Assembly (NCBI RefSeq): GCF_001021505.1 | Contig: NZ_LDPO01000001.1 | Span: 372,001-436,000, forward strand | DNA length: 64,000 bases | DNA from: Mycolicibacter heraklionensis | GTDB lineage: Bacteria; Actinomycetota; Actinomycetes; Mycobacteriales; Mycobacteriaceae | Direction of reading: 5' to 3' | Shown: positions 22,423-32,232 of the stretch, piece by piece | Layout of the letters: each line of letters begins with the position of its first letter | Numbering within the stretch: position 1 is the first letter of the stretch | The notes under the pieces: generated by a model | Told to the model about the DNA's origin: nothing | Seen by the model: only the letters and a program-made list of their open reading frames with translations | The model's database searches: none | Translations under genes and position numbers: made by a program

Positions 22423-23019
22423 GTGACCGACGACGCGGTAGTGGCCGCCAAGTCCGCGTTGCGGGCCCGACTGCTCGCCGACCGGCGCGCCGTACCCCCC
22501 GATGTGCACGAGGCCGAGGCCGCAGCGTTGGCCGAGCATCTGGAGCACCTGGCGGGCGACGTCGCCACGGTCTGCGCCTATGTGCCGGTGGGCAGCGAGC
22601 CGGGCTCCACCGCGATGCTGGCCCGCCTGGCGCGTCGTGGCGTGCGGGTGCTGTTGCCGGTGGTGCGCACCGAGGACGACGGCACCCCGATGGCGCTGTT
22701 GTGGGGCGAGTACCGGCCCGAAACCCTGGCCACCGCGCGGTTCGGTCTGCTCGAACCGCCACAGCCGTGGCTGGCCGCCGACGCACTGGCCGAGGCGGAC
22801 GTGATCGTGGTGCCGGCGGTGGCCGTGGACCGTCGGGGGGCGCGGCTGGGGCGCGGCGCCGGCTTCTACGACCGCTCGCTGCAGTGGCGCCGGCCGCAGA
22901 TTCCGCTGGTAGCGGTGGTCCGTGACGCGGAGCTTCTCGACGAGGTGCCCGCGGAGGCTCACGACGTACCGATGACCCATGCCCTGACGCCCGGGCTCGG
23001 TCTGGTGGCACTGGGCTGA
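22423..23019 (+). CDS. 5-formyltetrahydrofolate cyclo-ligase
   Basis: 198 residues from GTG 22423. The N-terminus KSALRARLLADRRA and the C-terminal signature DRRGARLGRGAGFYDRSLQW are typical. The enzyme uses ATP to convert 5-formyl-THF to 5,10-methenyl-THF. It is divergent from galU, as in M. tuberculosis (Rv0992c). Confidence 0.92.
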   Translation: MTDDAVVAAKSALRARLLADRRAVPPDVHEAEAAALAEHLEHLAGDVATVCAYVPVGSEPGSTAMLARLARRGVRVLLPVVRTEDDGTPMALLWGEYRPETLATARFGLLEPPQPWLAADALAEADVIVVPAVAVDRRGARLGRGAGFYDRSLQWRRPQIPLVAVVRDAELLDEVPAEAHDVPMTHALTPGLGLVALG

Positions 23020-23344
23020 CCCGCAATGGCCCGGAACGGCCCCGGGACGTCCCCGGATGTAGGTTCTCAACGTGTTGTGAGAACTGGCTCGTGAGCGGCG
23101 ACAACCTTCGGCGCCGTTCCCAGAATTCCAAGCCCGACCCGGCGCGCGGTGACAAGATGGTCCCATCTCGATAAGGGCCGAACCAATATTGGGGATATCG
23201 AACGTTACCGGGCCAACAACGCGCTTCGTAGTCGCTCTGCAGCTACGGCCGGCGTGACTCCGAGCGGCGGCATGTTGGCGTCTCCAGTGCTGAGGTCACA
23301 TGATCGGTGAACCGGTCAACACAGGGTCAGGAGGAGTTGATCCC
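23020..23344. other. Intergenic region with an inverted repeat
   Basis: 325 bp with no convincing gene. It holds a perfect 7-bp inverted repeat at 23063-23084 and a strong AGGAGGAG ribosome site at its right end for the next gene. The rest shows nothing clear. Confidence 0.6.
23063..23084. repeat. Inverted repeat GTTCTCA-N8-TGAGAAC
   Basis: Perfect 7-bp arms with an 8-nt centre (ACGTGTTG), 44 bp after the cyclo-ligase stop. No U-tract follows, so an operator is as likely as a terminator. Confidence 0.45.
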
Positions 23345-24004
23345 GTGGACGGTCTCGAGATGGCCACCGCCGAGCGGAGAGACCTGGCCGATCTGCTGGC
23401 GACTCTGACGCCCGACCAGTGGGAGGCGCAGTCATTGTGTGAGCGCTGGCGGGTGCGCGACGTGGTCGCTCATGTGATGAGCTTCGACGGCGTCAGTCTG
23501 CTCGGCATGTTTGGCCGTGTCATTCGCGGCCGGATCATTGACGCCAATCAAGTGTGGGTCGACGAACTCGCATTGCTCAGCACCGAACAGCTCCTCGACC
23601 GACTGCAGGCTCGGCTGCGTCCGCAGGGGCTGGCCACGACCTTCGGAGGCCGGCTCGCGCTGCTCGACGTCACCATCCATCATCAAGACATCCGCCGCCC
23701 GCTCGGTCTGCCGCGCCAGATCCCGGCCGAGCGGCTGCGTTGTGTGCTGGGTGACAGCCTGCACACCCCCGAGCTGCCGGGGTGGCACCTCGCCCGCGGC
23801 GTACGCCTGACAACGACCGACCTGGACTGGAGTCACGGCAGGGGACCAGAGCTGACCGGACCGGCTGAAGCCGTGCTCATGGCGGTCTCCGGTCGGCAGA
23901 GCGCCATCGGGGAGCTGGACGGCCCCGGGCAGCAGGTGCTGGCCCGGCGGCTCGCCCGCCGACAATGCCGGACGCACGATCGCACGCGGTCTCGTCCGCG
24001 GTAG
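23345..24004 (+). CDS. MDMPI/DinB-like mycothiol-family protein
   Basis: 219 residues from GTG 23345, chosen because AGGAGGAG lies 8 nt upstream; an earlier ATG at 23300 lacks such a site. The N-terminus (TLTPDQWEAQSLCERWRVRD) and the metal-site His segments (VVAHV, IHHQDIRRPLG) match actinobacterial maleylpyruvate-isomerase N-domain proteins of the DinB superfamily. These are thought to be mycothiol-dependent; the substrate here is unknown. Confidence 0.75.
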   Translation: MDGLEMATAERRDLADLLATLTPDQWEAQSLCERWRVRDVVAHVMSFDGVSLLGMFGRVIRGRIIDANQVWVDELALLSTEQLLDRLQARLRPQGLATTFGGRLALLDVTIHHQDIRRPLGLPRQIPAERLRCVLGDSLHTPELPGWHLARGVRLTTTDLDWSHGRGPELTGPAEAVLMAVSGRQSAIGELDGPGQQVLARRLARRQCRTHDRTRSRPR

Positions 24005-24103
24005 TCCGGCGGACCGGGTACGGTCGGGGCGTTGCGACCTGCTCCGCCGCGGGGCGAACCCACACCGAAGTGGCCTTGGAATGAGGAAGGCCACATAGTG
24101 GTT

Positions 24104-24130
24104 CTAGCACTTAGCACGGTAGAGTGCTAA
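24104..24130. promoter_or_regulatory. CIRCE operator (HrcA site) upstream of ruc
   Basis: CTAGCACTT-N9-GAGTGCTAA matches the CIRCE consensus TTAGCACTC-N9-GAGTGCTAA at 16 of 18 arm positions, with the correct 9-nt spacing. It sits 30 bp before the ruc start and implies heat-shock control by the HrcA repressor. Confidence 0.85.
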
Positions 24131-24159
24131 TCCGATTGTTCGATCCACGGAGGTTTCGC

Positions 24160-24528
24160 GTGCCCACCTACAGCTATGCCTGCACCGAGTGCAGCAACCG
24201 CTTCGACGTGGTCCAGGCCTTCACCGACGACGCGCTGACCACCTGCGAGGAGTGCAACGGCCGGCTGCGCAAGATCTTCGGCAAGGTCGGCGTGGTCTTC
24301 AAGGGCAGCGGCTTCTACCGCACCGACAGCCGGGAATCGGGCAAGTCCGGGAAGTCAACGTCCAATGGTTCCAGCAACGGCAGCGGCACCGCCAGCTCCA
24401 GCACCTCCAGCGACTCGAGCAGCGGTTCGGGCGACAGCGGAACCAAGTCGGCCGACAGCGGCACCAAGTCCAGTGACAGCGCCAAGGCCAGCACCGCGTC
24501 GTCAACCCCGGCGACCACCTCCAGCTAG
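24160..24528 (+). CDS. ruc: Ruc, redox-regulated chaperone, FmdB-type zinc ribbon (Rv0991c-like)
   Basis: 122 residues from GTG 24160 with GGAGG 6 nt upstream. The N-terminal FmdB zinc ribbon has CTEC and CEEC pairs; the C-terminal 70 residues are disordered and Ser/Gly/Thr-rich. The M. tuberculosis homologue Rv0991c is a redox-activated chaperone acting with the Hsp70 system and is HrcA-regulated. The CIRCE site upstream agrees with that. Confidence 0.85.
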   Translation: MPTYSYACTECSNRFDVVQAFTDDALTTCEECNGRLRKIFGKVGVVFKGSGFYRTDSRESGKSGKSTSNGSSNGSGTASSSTSSDSSSGSGDSGTKSADSGTKSSDSAKASTASSTPATTSS

Positions 24529-24594
24529 CTCGTTATCCACAGCCCGGCGCCCGGGTCGACGACGCCCGGTGAACCTACCGGTTAGCGTGCCGCC

Positions 24595-25245
24595 ATGGGC
24601 GACTCGCTCAACCCCACCCTGAGCAGCCGGATATCGCAGGCACTGCGCCCGGACTGGACCCGCACCGTGCGCGCCCGGCGCGTGACCGCAGCCGCCCTGG
24701 TGGTGCTGGCTGGCGTCGCGGCGATCCGCTCCGACCCGCGAGGCGACCGGCTCGACGTCGTGGTGGCAAGCCGCGACATCGCGCCCGGAACAGCCCTGAC
24801 CGTCGACGATGTTTCTCTCGAAAGCCGTTTGGCCCAAATGGTTCCCGACGGAGCCGCCACCGATATGGCGGCGGTGGCGCAGACCACGCTGGCGGGCCCG
24901 GCCCGCCGTGGCGAAATACTCACCGATGTCCGTCTGCTGGGCAGCCGACTCACCGAGGCCGCCGCCGGACCCGATGCCCGCATCGTGGGTGTGCACCCGG
25001 CCGACGCCGCCCTGATCGATCTGGTGCGCCCCGGCGACGTCGTCGACGTCGTGACGGTCGCCCCCGAGGACGCCGCCGGTCCGCCGGGCGCCGCCCGGGT
25101 GCTCGCCACCGGCGGGATCGTGGTGCTGGTGTCCGACAAGCACAATCACGATGACCGGGTGGTCCTGGTGGCGTTGCCGGCCACCGCCGCGGTGGTGGTG
25201 GCCGGCGCCACGCTCGGTCAGGCCGTCACGCTTACCCTGCGCTGA
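24595..25245 (+). CDS. SAF-domain protein (CpaB/RcpC-like, Rv0990c-like)
   Basis: 216 residues. One N-terminal hydrophobic helix (RVTAAALVVLAGVAAI), then a SAF domain (VVVASRDIAPGTALTVDDVS) and a C-terminal beta-rich part. SAF proteins are linked to Flp pilus assembly (CpaB), but no tad/flp genes are nearby. It ends 6 bp from the convergent mscL gene. Confidence 0.8.
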   Translation: MGDSLNPTLSSRISQALRPDWTRTVRARRVTAAALVVLAGVAAIRSDPRGDRLDVVVASRDIAPGTALTVDDVSLESRLAQMVPDGAATDMAAVAQTTLAGPARRGEILTDVRLLGSRLTEAAAGPDARIVGVHPADAALIDLVRPGDVVDVVTVAPEDAAGPPGAARVLATGGIVVLVSDKHNHDDRVVLVALPATAAVVVAGATLGQAVTLTLR

Positions 25246-25251
25246 ACACCG

Positions 25252-25680
25252 TTAGGCCGCAGCGGGCTGCACGCTGGCGCAGAACTTGCACTTTGTCGCT
25301 TCGGGATCGATCTCCGATTTGCACTCCGGGCAGGTCTTGGTGGGCGCCGGGTCGCCGAACACCGTCTTCCCACGTCGCTTCTGGATGTGCTTGTAGGGCA
25401 ACACGATGAAGAAGTAGATCGTGGCCATGAACACGACGAAGTAGATGATCGCCGAGATGAAGGCGCCGAGGTCGATGAATGTCGCCTCGTTACCCTCCGC
25501 CCCCAATTGGTAACCCAGCCCCAGCCCGGCAGTGTCGGGCTGCGCGGCCGAGACCAGCGGGTTGATCACGCTGTCGGTGAAAGCCTTGACCAGGTTGGAA
25601 AACGCCAACGCCACCACCAAACCGATGGCCACCGTGATGACGTCATCGCGCATCAGGAAATTCTTGAATCCCTTGAGCAC
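25252..25680 (-). CDS. mscL: Large-conductance mechanosensitive channel with C-terminal zinc ribbon
   Basis: 142 residues from GTG 25680 (GGAAGGGGAG upstream). The MscL start (LKGFKNFLMRDDVITVAIGL) and two membrane helices (about 15-43 and 72-96) are clear. Instead of the usual cytoplasmic helix, the C-terminus has a four-Cys ribbon (CPECKSEIDPEATKCKFC). MscL releases solutes on osmotic down-shock. Confidence 0.9.
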   Translation of the reverse strand: MLKGFKNFLMRDDVITVAIGLVVALAFSNLVKAFTDSVINPLVSAAQPDTAGLGLGYQLGAEGNEATFIDLGAFISAIIYFVVFMATIYFFIVLPYKHIQKRRGKTVFGDPAPTKTCPECKSEIDPEATKCKFCASVQPAAA

Positions 25681-25788
25681 CGCAACTCCCCTTCCGTACG
25701 GATGCACTGCGAAGCGGCGCCACGCCGCCTACGGCGAACCGTAATAGCCGCTGCGGAGTCCGTACGGGGGATTTCGTGAAGTCGAACC

Positions 25789-25905
25789 TCAACCGTGATG
25801 CGGCGGGATGTTGTCTCGCAACCAGCGCTCGCGTTCCTCGGCTTCTCGGACCTCGTCGGGGTCGCGTTCGTCCGACGACGACTGATGCTCTTCGAGTCCG
25901 GGCAT
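25789..25905 (-). CDS. Small acidic protein downstream of moaB2 (38 aa)
   Basis: MPGLEEHQSSSDERDPDEVR starts a 38-codon acidic, highly charged frame ending with NIPPHHG. It begins 5 nt after the moaB2 stop, so it is likely co-transcribed. Function unknown. Confidence 0.55.
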   Translation of the reverse strand: MPGLEEHQSSSDERDPDEVREAEERERWLRDNIPPHHG

Positions 25906-25909
25906 GGCC

Positions 25910-26404
25910 CTAGATCTCCAGGCTGGACAGTTGGCCGATGATCGCCGCGGCCAGCGGGTTCAGTGTCGCCATCCCGTCACGCACCGCCGCCCGGGACCCG
26001 GCCAGGTTGACCACCAGGGTGCTGCCCGAGACCCCGGCCAGACCACGCGAGAGCCCGGCGTCGGCGATCCCGGCGGACAACCCGGAGGCCCGCAGTGCCT
26101 CGGCGATGCCGAGGATCTCGCGGTCCAGGATCTCGCGGGTGGCCTCGGGGGTGACGTCGCGCGGGGTGACCCCGGTACCGCCCACCGAAACGACCAGGTC
26201 GACCCCGCCGATCACCGCCGTGTTCAGCGCGTTGCGGATCTCCACCTCGTCGGCGGCGACGGCAACCACACCGTCGACCATGAACCCGCCCTCGGCCAAC
26301 AATTCGGTGACCAACGGGCCACTGTGGTCCTCATCGCCGTGGGCGGTGCGGTCGTCGACAACGACGACGAGGGCGCGGCCGGCGAGTTCTCGGGACTGCT
26401 CCAT
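25910..26404 (-). CDS. moaB2: MoaB/Mog-type molybdopterin-binding protein
   Basis: 164 residues from ATG 26404. The MPT-binding motif VSVGGTGVTPRDVTPEA is intact. MoaB/Mog proteins adenylate molybdopterin before metal insertion. It follows pepD by 46 bp, the same order as in M. tuberculosis (Rv0983-Rv0984). Confidence 0.9.
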   Translation of the reverse strand: MEQSRELAGRALVVVVDDRTAHGDEDHSGPLVTELLAEGGFMVDGVVAVAADEVEIRNALNTAVIGGVDLVVSVGGTGVTPRDVTPEATREILDREILGIAEALRASGLSAGIADAGLSRGLAGVSGSTLVVNLAGSRAAVRDGMATLNPLAAAIIGQLSSLEI

Positions 26405-26450
26405 GGGTGCAACCGTATATCCGGTTTCCGACACCGAACTCACCAACCCG

Positions 26451-27893
26451 TCACTGCTGCGCTTTACCCAGCGTGACCTGCGCAGTCTTGGACGTGCCGC
26501 TGGCATCCAGATAGGTCAGCGTCACCTGGTCGCCGGGCGCCTTGGAGCGCACCGCGGCCACCAGCGCGTCAGCGCTGCCGATCGGGCGCTTGTCGAACGC
26601 CGTCACCGTCGCACCCTCGGGCAGTCCGGCCTTCGCGGCCGCCTCGCCGGGCACCACCTCGACCACCTTGGCGCCGTGCAGGCTGCGCTCGCTGGTCACG
26701 CGCACCCCCAGCGAGGCGTGCGACGCCGTGTGGTCCGGCGAGTTGATGAGTTCGTCGGCGATCCGTTTGGCCTGATCCACCGGGATCGCGAAGCCGAGGC
26801 CGATCGAGCCGCTCTGGGCTTCGGCGGAGTCGCCGCCCATGGTGGCGATCGCGGAGTTGATCCCGACCAGGTCGCCGTTCATGTTGACCAGAGCACCGCC
26901 CGAGTTGCCGGGGTTGATGGCGGCATCGGTCTGGATCGCGTCGAGCACCGTGTTCTGGTTGCCCGCCTCGCCGCTGGTGGAGACGGGCCGGTTGAGGGCG
27001 CTGACGATCCCGGTCGTCACCGTGCCCTCCAGGCCGAGGGGCGACCCGACCGCCACCACGTTCTGGCCCACCCGCAGGTCCGCCGAGGACCCGATTGTGA
27101 TCGGAGTCAGGTCCGAGACGCCCTGGACGCGCACCACGGCGATGTCGCTGGCCGGGTCCATGCCCACCACCGTGAACGGCGCTGTGCGGCCATCGGCGAA
27201 GGTCACCATGGTCCTCGGCGCCCCCTTGGCGCCGCTGTCGGGCTTGCCCGGGTCAAGCTTGCTGCCCGGGTCGGGCCGGTTGGCCGGGTCTGGCTTAGCC
27301 GCAGCGGCGGCCACCACGTGGTTGTTGGTCAGGATCAGCCCGTCAGCCGACAGGATGATGCCCGACCCCTCCTCGGACTGGCGTCCCAGATCGGTCTCCA
27401 GCATGACGACACTGGGCACCACCTTCGCCGCGACCTTCTCCACCGAGCCGTCCGGCAGATTCACCGCGGCCGGCACACCCGGGGCCTGAATGCTCGGCGG
27501 GTGGCTTCCGGTGGCGGCCGGCTTGTGATCGGAGTGCAGCGCGGAACCCACCACACCGCCCATCACGCCGGACATCGCCGCGATCGCTACCGCCCCGAGC
27601 ACCAAGCCCCCGGCGCGGGAACGCTTCGGCTGTGCCCCGCCCGGACCACCCGGACCGCTTGGGCCCCCGGGACGGCCGTAGGAGGCGTCATAGGCGGCGC
27701 GATAGGCGGACTGCTGATGCTGCTGCTGGCCCTGGTGCGGGGCGTACCGCCAGTCGTAGGGCGGCGGGTACGAGCCCTGCGCGGCCCGGCCCGGATAACC
27801 GGACTGCCCGCGTTGGTCCGCCACCGGTGCACCGGTCGGGTTGGACCGTTCCGGTTGTTGAGGCGGCGGGAGGTACCCGGGGTAATTCGTCAT
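26451..27893 (-). CDS. pepD: PepD, HtrA-like serine protease with PDZ domain
   Basis: 480 residues. Disordered Pro/Gln/Tyr-rich cytoplasmic N-terminus, one membrane helix (about 95-117), trypsin-like domain with triad H192 (TNNHVV), D250 (SDIAVV) and S331 (NPGNSGGA), and a PDZ domain (about 390-475). It handles misfolded envelope proteins and belongs to the MprAB/SigE stress circuit. A Pro/Asp-rich loop (about 200-225) follows the catalytic His directly. It is 55 bp downstream of mprB. Confidence 0.93.
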   Translation of the reverse strand: MTNYPGYLPPPQQPERSNPTGAPVADQRGQSGYPGRAAQGSYPPPYDWRYAPHQGQQQHQQSAYRAAYDASYGRPGGPSGPGGPGGAQPKRSRAGGLVLGAVAIAAMSGVMGGVVGSALHSDHKPAATGSHPPSIQAPGVPAAVNLPDGSVEKVAAKVVPSVVMLETDLGRQSEEGSGIILSADGLILTNNHVVAAAAAKPDPANRPDPGSKLDPGKPDSGAKGAPRTMVTFADGRTAPFTVVGMDPASDIAVVRVQGVSDLTPITIGSSADLRVGQNVVAVGSPLGLEGTVTTGIVSALNRPVSTSGEAGNQNTVLDAIQTDAAINPGNSGGALVNMNGDLVGINSAIATMGGDSAEAQSGSIGLGFAIPVDQAKRIADELINSPDHTASHASLGVRVTSERSLHGAKVVEVVPGEAAAKAGLPEGATVTAFDKRPIGSADALVAAVRSKAPGDQVTLTYLDASGTSKTAQVTLGKAQQ

Positions 27894-27948
27894 GTTTGTT
27901 GCCTACTCCTAGGGACACGACTGCGGCGACGTTGCCTCACCACCATGC

Positions 27949-29400
27949 CTACGTGGACTGAGAAGCGCCTGTGACTGCTGCGGCCGGTACTTGTTCCGCC
28001 GACGTGGGCCCGCCGGGCAGCACCATCCGGAACGATGTGCCGGGCGGATGCCCGCCGGGGACGGTCTCTCCGATGGTGATCGCCCCACCGTGTTTGAGCA
28101 CCACCTGTTTGACGATCGCCAGCCCCAGCCCGGATCCAGGCATGGCACGTGCGGAGTCCGACCGGTAGAAGCGCTCGAAGACCAACTCCCGTTGGTTCTC
28201 CGGGATTCCCGGCCCTTCGTCCGACACGATCATCTCCACGTGCGTCGGGTCGAGCTGGCGCATCCGCAATCCCACCACCCCGCCCGACGGGCTCCACTTG
28301 GCCGCGTTGTCGAGCAGGTTGAGCACCGCACGGGACAGACCCGCGGCGTCGCCGTACACGTGCCAGGGCACCACCTGGATGTCGAACTCGATGTCGTTGC
28401 GGCGCCGCCGGACCCGCTCCATGCTGCGGTCGACGACCTCGGTGATGTCGACCTGTTCGTAGGCGACCTCACGCTGGTCGTCGCGGGTGAGGTCCACCAA
28501 ATCGCCAACCAGCGTGGACAATTCCTCGATCTGACCGATTGCGTCGGCACGCAGTTCGGCCATCTCCTCCTCGGGCAGCTGCGGGGCGCCCGGCGCCGCG
28601 GACGCCATCAACAGCTCGACGTTGGTGCGCAGCGACGTCAACGGGGTCTTCAACTCATGCCCGGCGTCGGCGACCAGCCGCGCCTGCCGTTCCCGCGACT
28701 CGGCCAGGGCCCGCAACATGGCGTTGAACGCTTCGGTGAGGCGGGCCAATTCGTCGCTGCCATAGACCGGGATCGGTCTCAGGTCGTCGGTGCGCGCCAC
28801 CCGTTCGGCCGCCTCGGTCAGCCGGCCCACCGGCCGGAGGCCCGTTCTGGTGACCATCCCGCCGGCCACCGCGGCCACCACGACACCCACCCCGCCGACG
28901 ACCAGCAGCACCCACCGCAGCTTCATCGTCACCGCCCGGGTGGGCGCCAAGCTCTTGGAGATCAACAGCGTGCTGCCGTTGGGCAGGTGCACGGCCAAGA
29001 CCCGCTGGCCGGATGCGGTGCGGCGCGACAGGAACAGCTCACCGCGGATGACGGCCTTCTCCTGCTGCCCGACCGGCAGCCGCTGGCCGGGCTGATTGGC
29101 GGTGTAGATCGACCGGCCCGGATTGACCAGCATGGCGTTGACGTCGGAGTAGGCGGTGCCCTCGATCGCCTTGCGCGGATCGGCGGCCAGCGAGCCGCTG
29201 GCGATCAGCATCTCCGCGCGACTCTGTAACTGATTGTCGATGTCGTTGTAGAGCGCAGCCGAAATAACGGCGTAGACGGCCACCGCCATCAACACCACCA
29301 CCAATGCCACCATCGACATCGCCAGCAGCATCACCCGCCAGCGCAGCGACAGGGAGGTCTTCTTCGCCTCTTCACCCTGTCGACGGCGGAAGGATTGCAT
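27949..29400 (-). CDS. mprB: MprB sensor histidine kinase
   Basis: 483 residues. Two membrane helices (about 24-50 and 163-184) flank an extracytoplasmic sensor, then HAMP, HisKA with phosphoacceptor H248 (DAGHELKTPLTSLRTN), and an HATPase domain (NLLDNAAKWSP). MprB senses envelope stress and phosphorylates MprA. ATG overlaps the mprA stop (TGATG). The C-terminus is disordered. Confidence 0.94.
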   Translation of the reverse strand: MQSFRRRQGEEAKKTSLSLRWRVMLLAMSMVALVVVLMAVAVYAVISAALYNDIDNQLQSRAEMLIASGSLAADPRKAIEGTAYSDVNAMLVNPGRSIYTANQPGQRLPVGQQEKAVIRGELFLSRRTASGQRVLAVHLPNGSTLLISKSLAPTRAVTMKLRWVLLVVGGVGVVVAAVAGGMVTRTGLRPVGRLTEAAERVARTDDLRPIPVYGSDELARLTEAFNAMLRALAESRERQARLVADAGHELKTPLTSLRTNVELLMASAAPGAPQLPEEEMAELRADAIGQIEELSTLVGDLVDLTRDDQREVAYEQVDITEVVDRSMERVRRRRNDIEFDIQVVPWHVYGDAAGLSRAVLNLLDNAAKWSPSGGVVGLRMRQLDPTHVEMIVSDEGPGIPENQRELVFERFYRSDSARAMPGSGLGLAIVKQVVLKHGGAITIGETVPGGHPPGTSFRMVLPGGPTSAEQVPAAAVTGASQST

Positions 29401-30092
29401 CAGGGAGGAGTCTCGCGAAGCACGTAACCCACCCCGCGCACGGTGTAGATCAGCCGCGGCTCGCCTTCGGCTTCAGTCTTACGACGCAGGTACCCGATGT
29501 AGACCTCCAGCGCGTTGCCCGAGGTGGGGAAGTCGAAGCCCCACACCTCCTCGAGGATCCGGCTGCGGGTCAGCACCCGGCGCGGGTTGGCGATCAACAT
29601 CTCCAACAGGGCGAACTCGGTGCGGGTCAGGCTGATCTGCCGGTCGCCGCGGGTGACCTCGCGGGTCACCGGGTCCAGCGTCAGGTCCTCGAACGACATC
29701 GCGACCGATTCGGACAGGTCCTCGGCGGTGGTGCGGCGCAGCAGCGCCCGCATCCGCGCCAGCAGTTCCTCCAGCGCGAACGGCTTGGGCAGGTAGTCGT
29801 CGGCGCCGGCATCCAGGCCGGCGACCCGCTCGGAGACCGAGTCCCGGGCCGTCAGCACCAAGATCGGCAGGTCGTCACCGGTGCTACGCAGCTGACGACA
29901 GACTTCCAGTCCGTCCAGCCGCGGCATCATGACGTCCAGGATCATCGCGTCCGGACGGTCGCTGGTGATCGCCTCGAGCGCCTCGACGCCGTCGGTGGCC
30001 AGCGAGACCGAGTAACCATTGAACGACAGAGACCTGCGCAACGACTCGCGCACAGCGCGATCGTCATCAACAACCAGTACCCGGGTAGCCAT
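29400..30092 (-). CDS. mprA: MprA response regulator
   Basis: 230 residues, OmpR family. Receiver domain with D53 ([11 protein letters not shown]) and a C-terminal winged helix (about 135-228). It controls sigE, sigB, pepD and its own operon in mycobacteria. First gene of the mprA-mprB-pepD-moaB2 unit; rpmF lies upstream on the same strand. Confidence 0.94.
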   Translation of the reverse strand: MATRVLVVDDDRAVRESLRRSLSFNGYSVSLATDGVEALEAITSDRPDAMILDVMMPRLDGLEVCRQLRSTGDDLPILVLTARDSVSERVAGLDAGADDYLPKPFALEELLARMRALLRRTTAEDLSESVAMSFEDLTLDPVTREVTRGDRQISLTRTEFALLEMLIANPRRVLTRSRILEEVWGFDFPTSGNALEVYIGYLRRKTEAEGEPRLIYTVRGVGYVLRETPP

Positions 30093-30155
30093 GGGTGCTA
30101 TCCAATCATCCGAAAGGCGATCTGGAGGGTCAGAGCAGGTCGTGTCGGAGCCTAT

Positions 30156-30329
30156 TTAGCGGCGGTCGAGGTCGATAAGGCCCAGACGCGCGGCTTTGAG
30201 CAGGCGGCGCGGCACCTTGTGCGCGCGGCCGGCGACCGTCACATTGACCAGGCCGGTTGCCTCAGCCTTCCACTGCGCGCGGCGACTACGAGTGTTCGCA
30301 CGCGACATCCTGCGTTTCGGCACGGCCAT
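30156..30329 (-). CDS. rpmF: 50S ribosomal protein L32
   Basis: 57 residues beginning [20 protein letters not shown] and ending LIDLDRR. No CxxC pairs, so this is the zinc-free type of L32. AGGAGAGG lies 7 nt before the ATG. The same gene (Rv0979A) sits at this place in M. tuberculosis. Confidence 0.93.
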   Translation of the reverse strand: MAVPKRRMSRANTRSRRAQWKAEATGLVNVTVAGRAHKVPRRLLKAARLGLIDLDRR

Positions 30330-30466
30330 GGTCGAGCCTCTCCTGTTGTGGGCATAGTGCCGCTCGATACCAGCGGCGGGACTATCCGAAAGGATAGCCG
30401 GTGACCAGCGTCGGCTCCAAAATAGCTCCGATCGGTGACGATGCGCCTTGACGCGACACCGGCGGT

Positions 30467-30484
30467 ACCGGCTAACCTACCGGT
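30467..30484. promoter_or_regulatory. Inverted repeat over the promoter of the acyl-CoA operon
   Basis: ACCGG-CTAACCTA-CCGGT lies between a TTGACG box (30448-30453) and the ATG at 30508, and contains a TAACCT -10-like element (30473-30478; 19-bp spacer). A regulator binding here would control the catabolic operon. Tentative. Confidence 0.4.
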
Positions 30485-30507
30485 TGGTTGAGGGATGGGA
30501 ATTGGGG

Positions 30508-32228
<1,721 letters not shown>

Positions 32229-32232
<4 letters not shown>

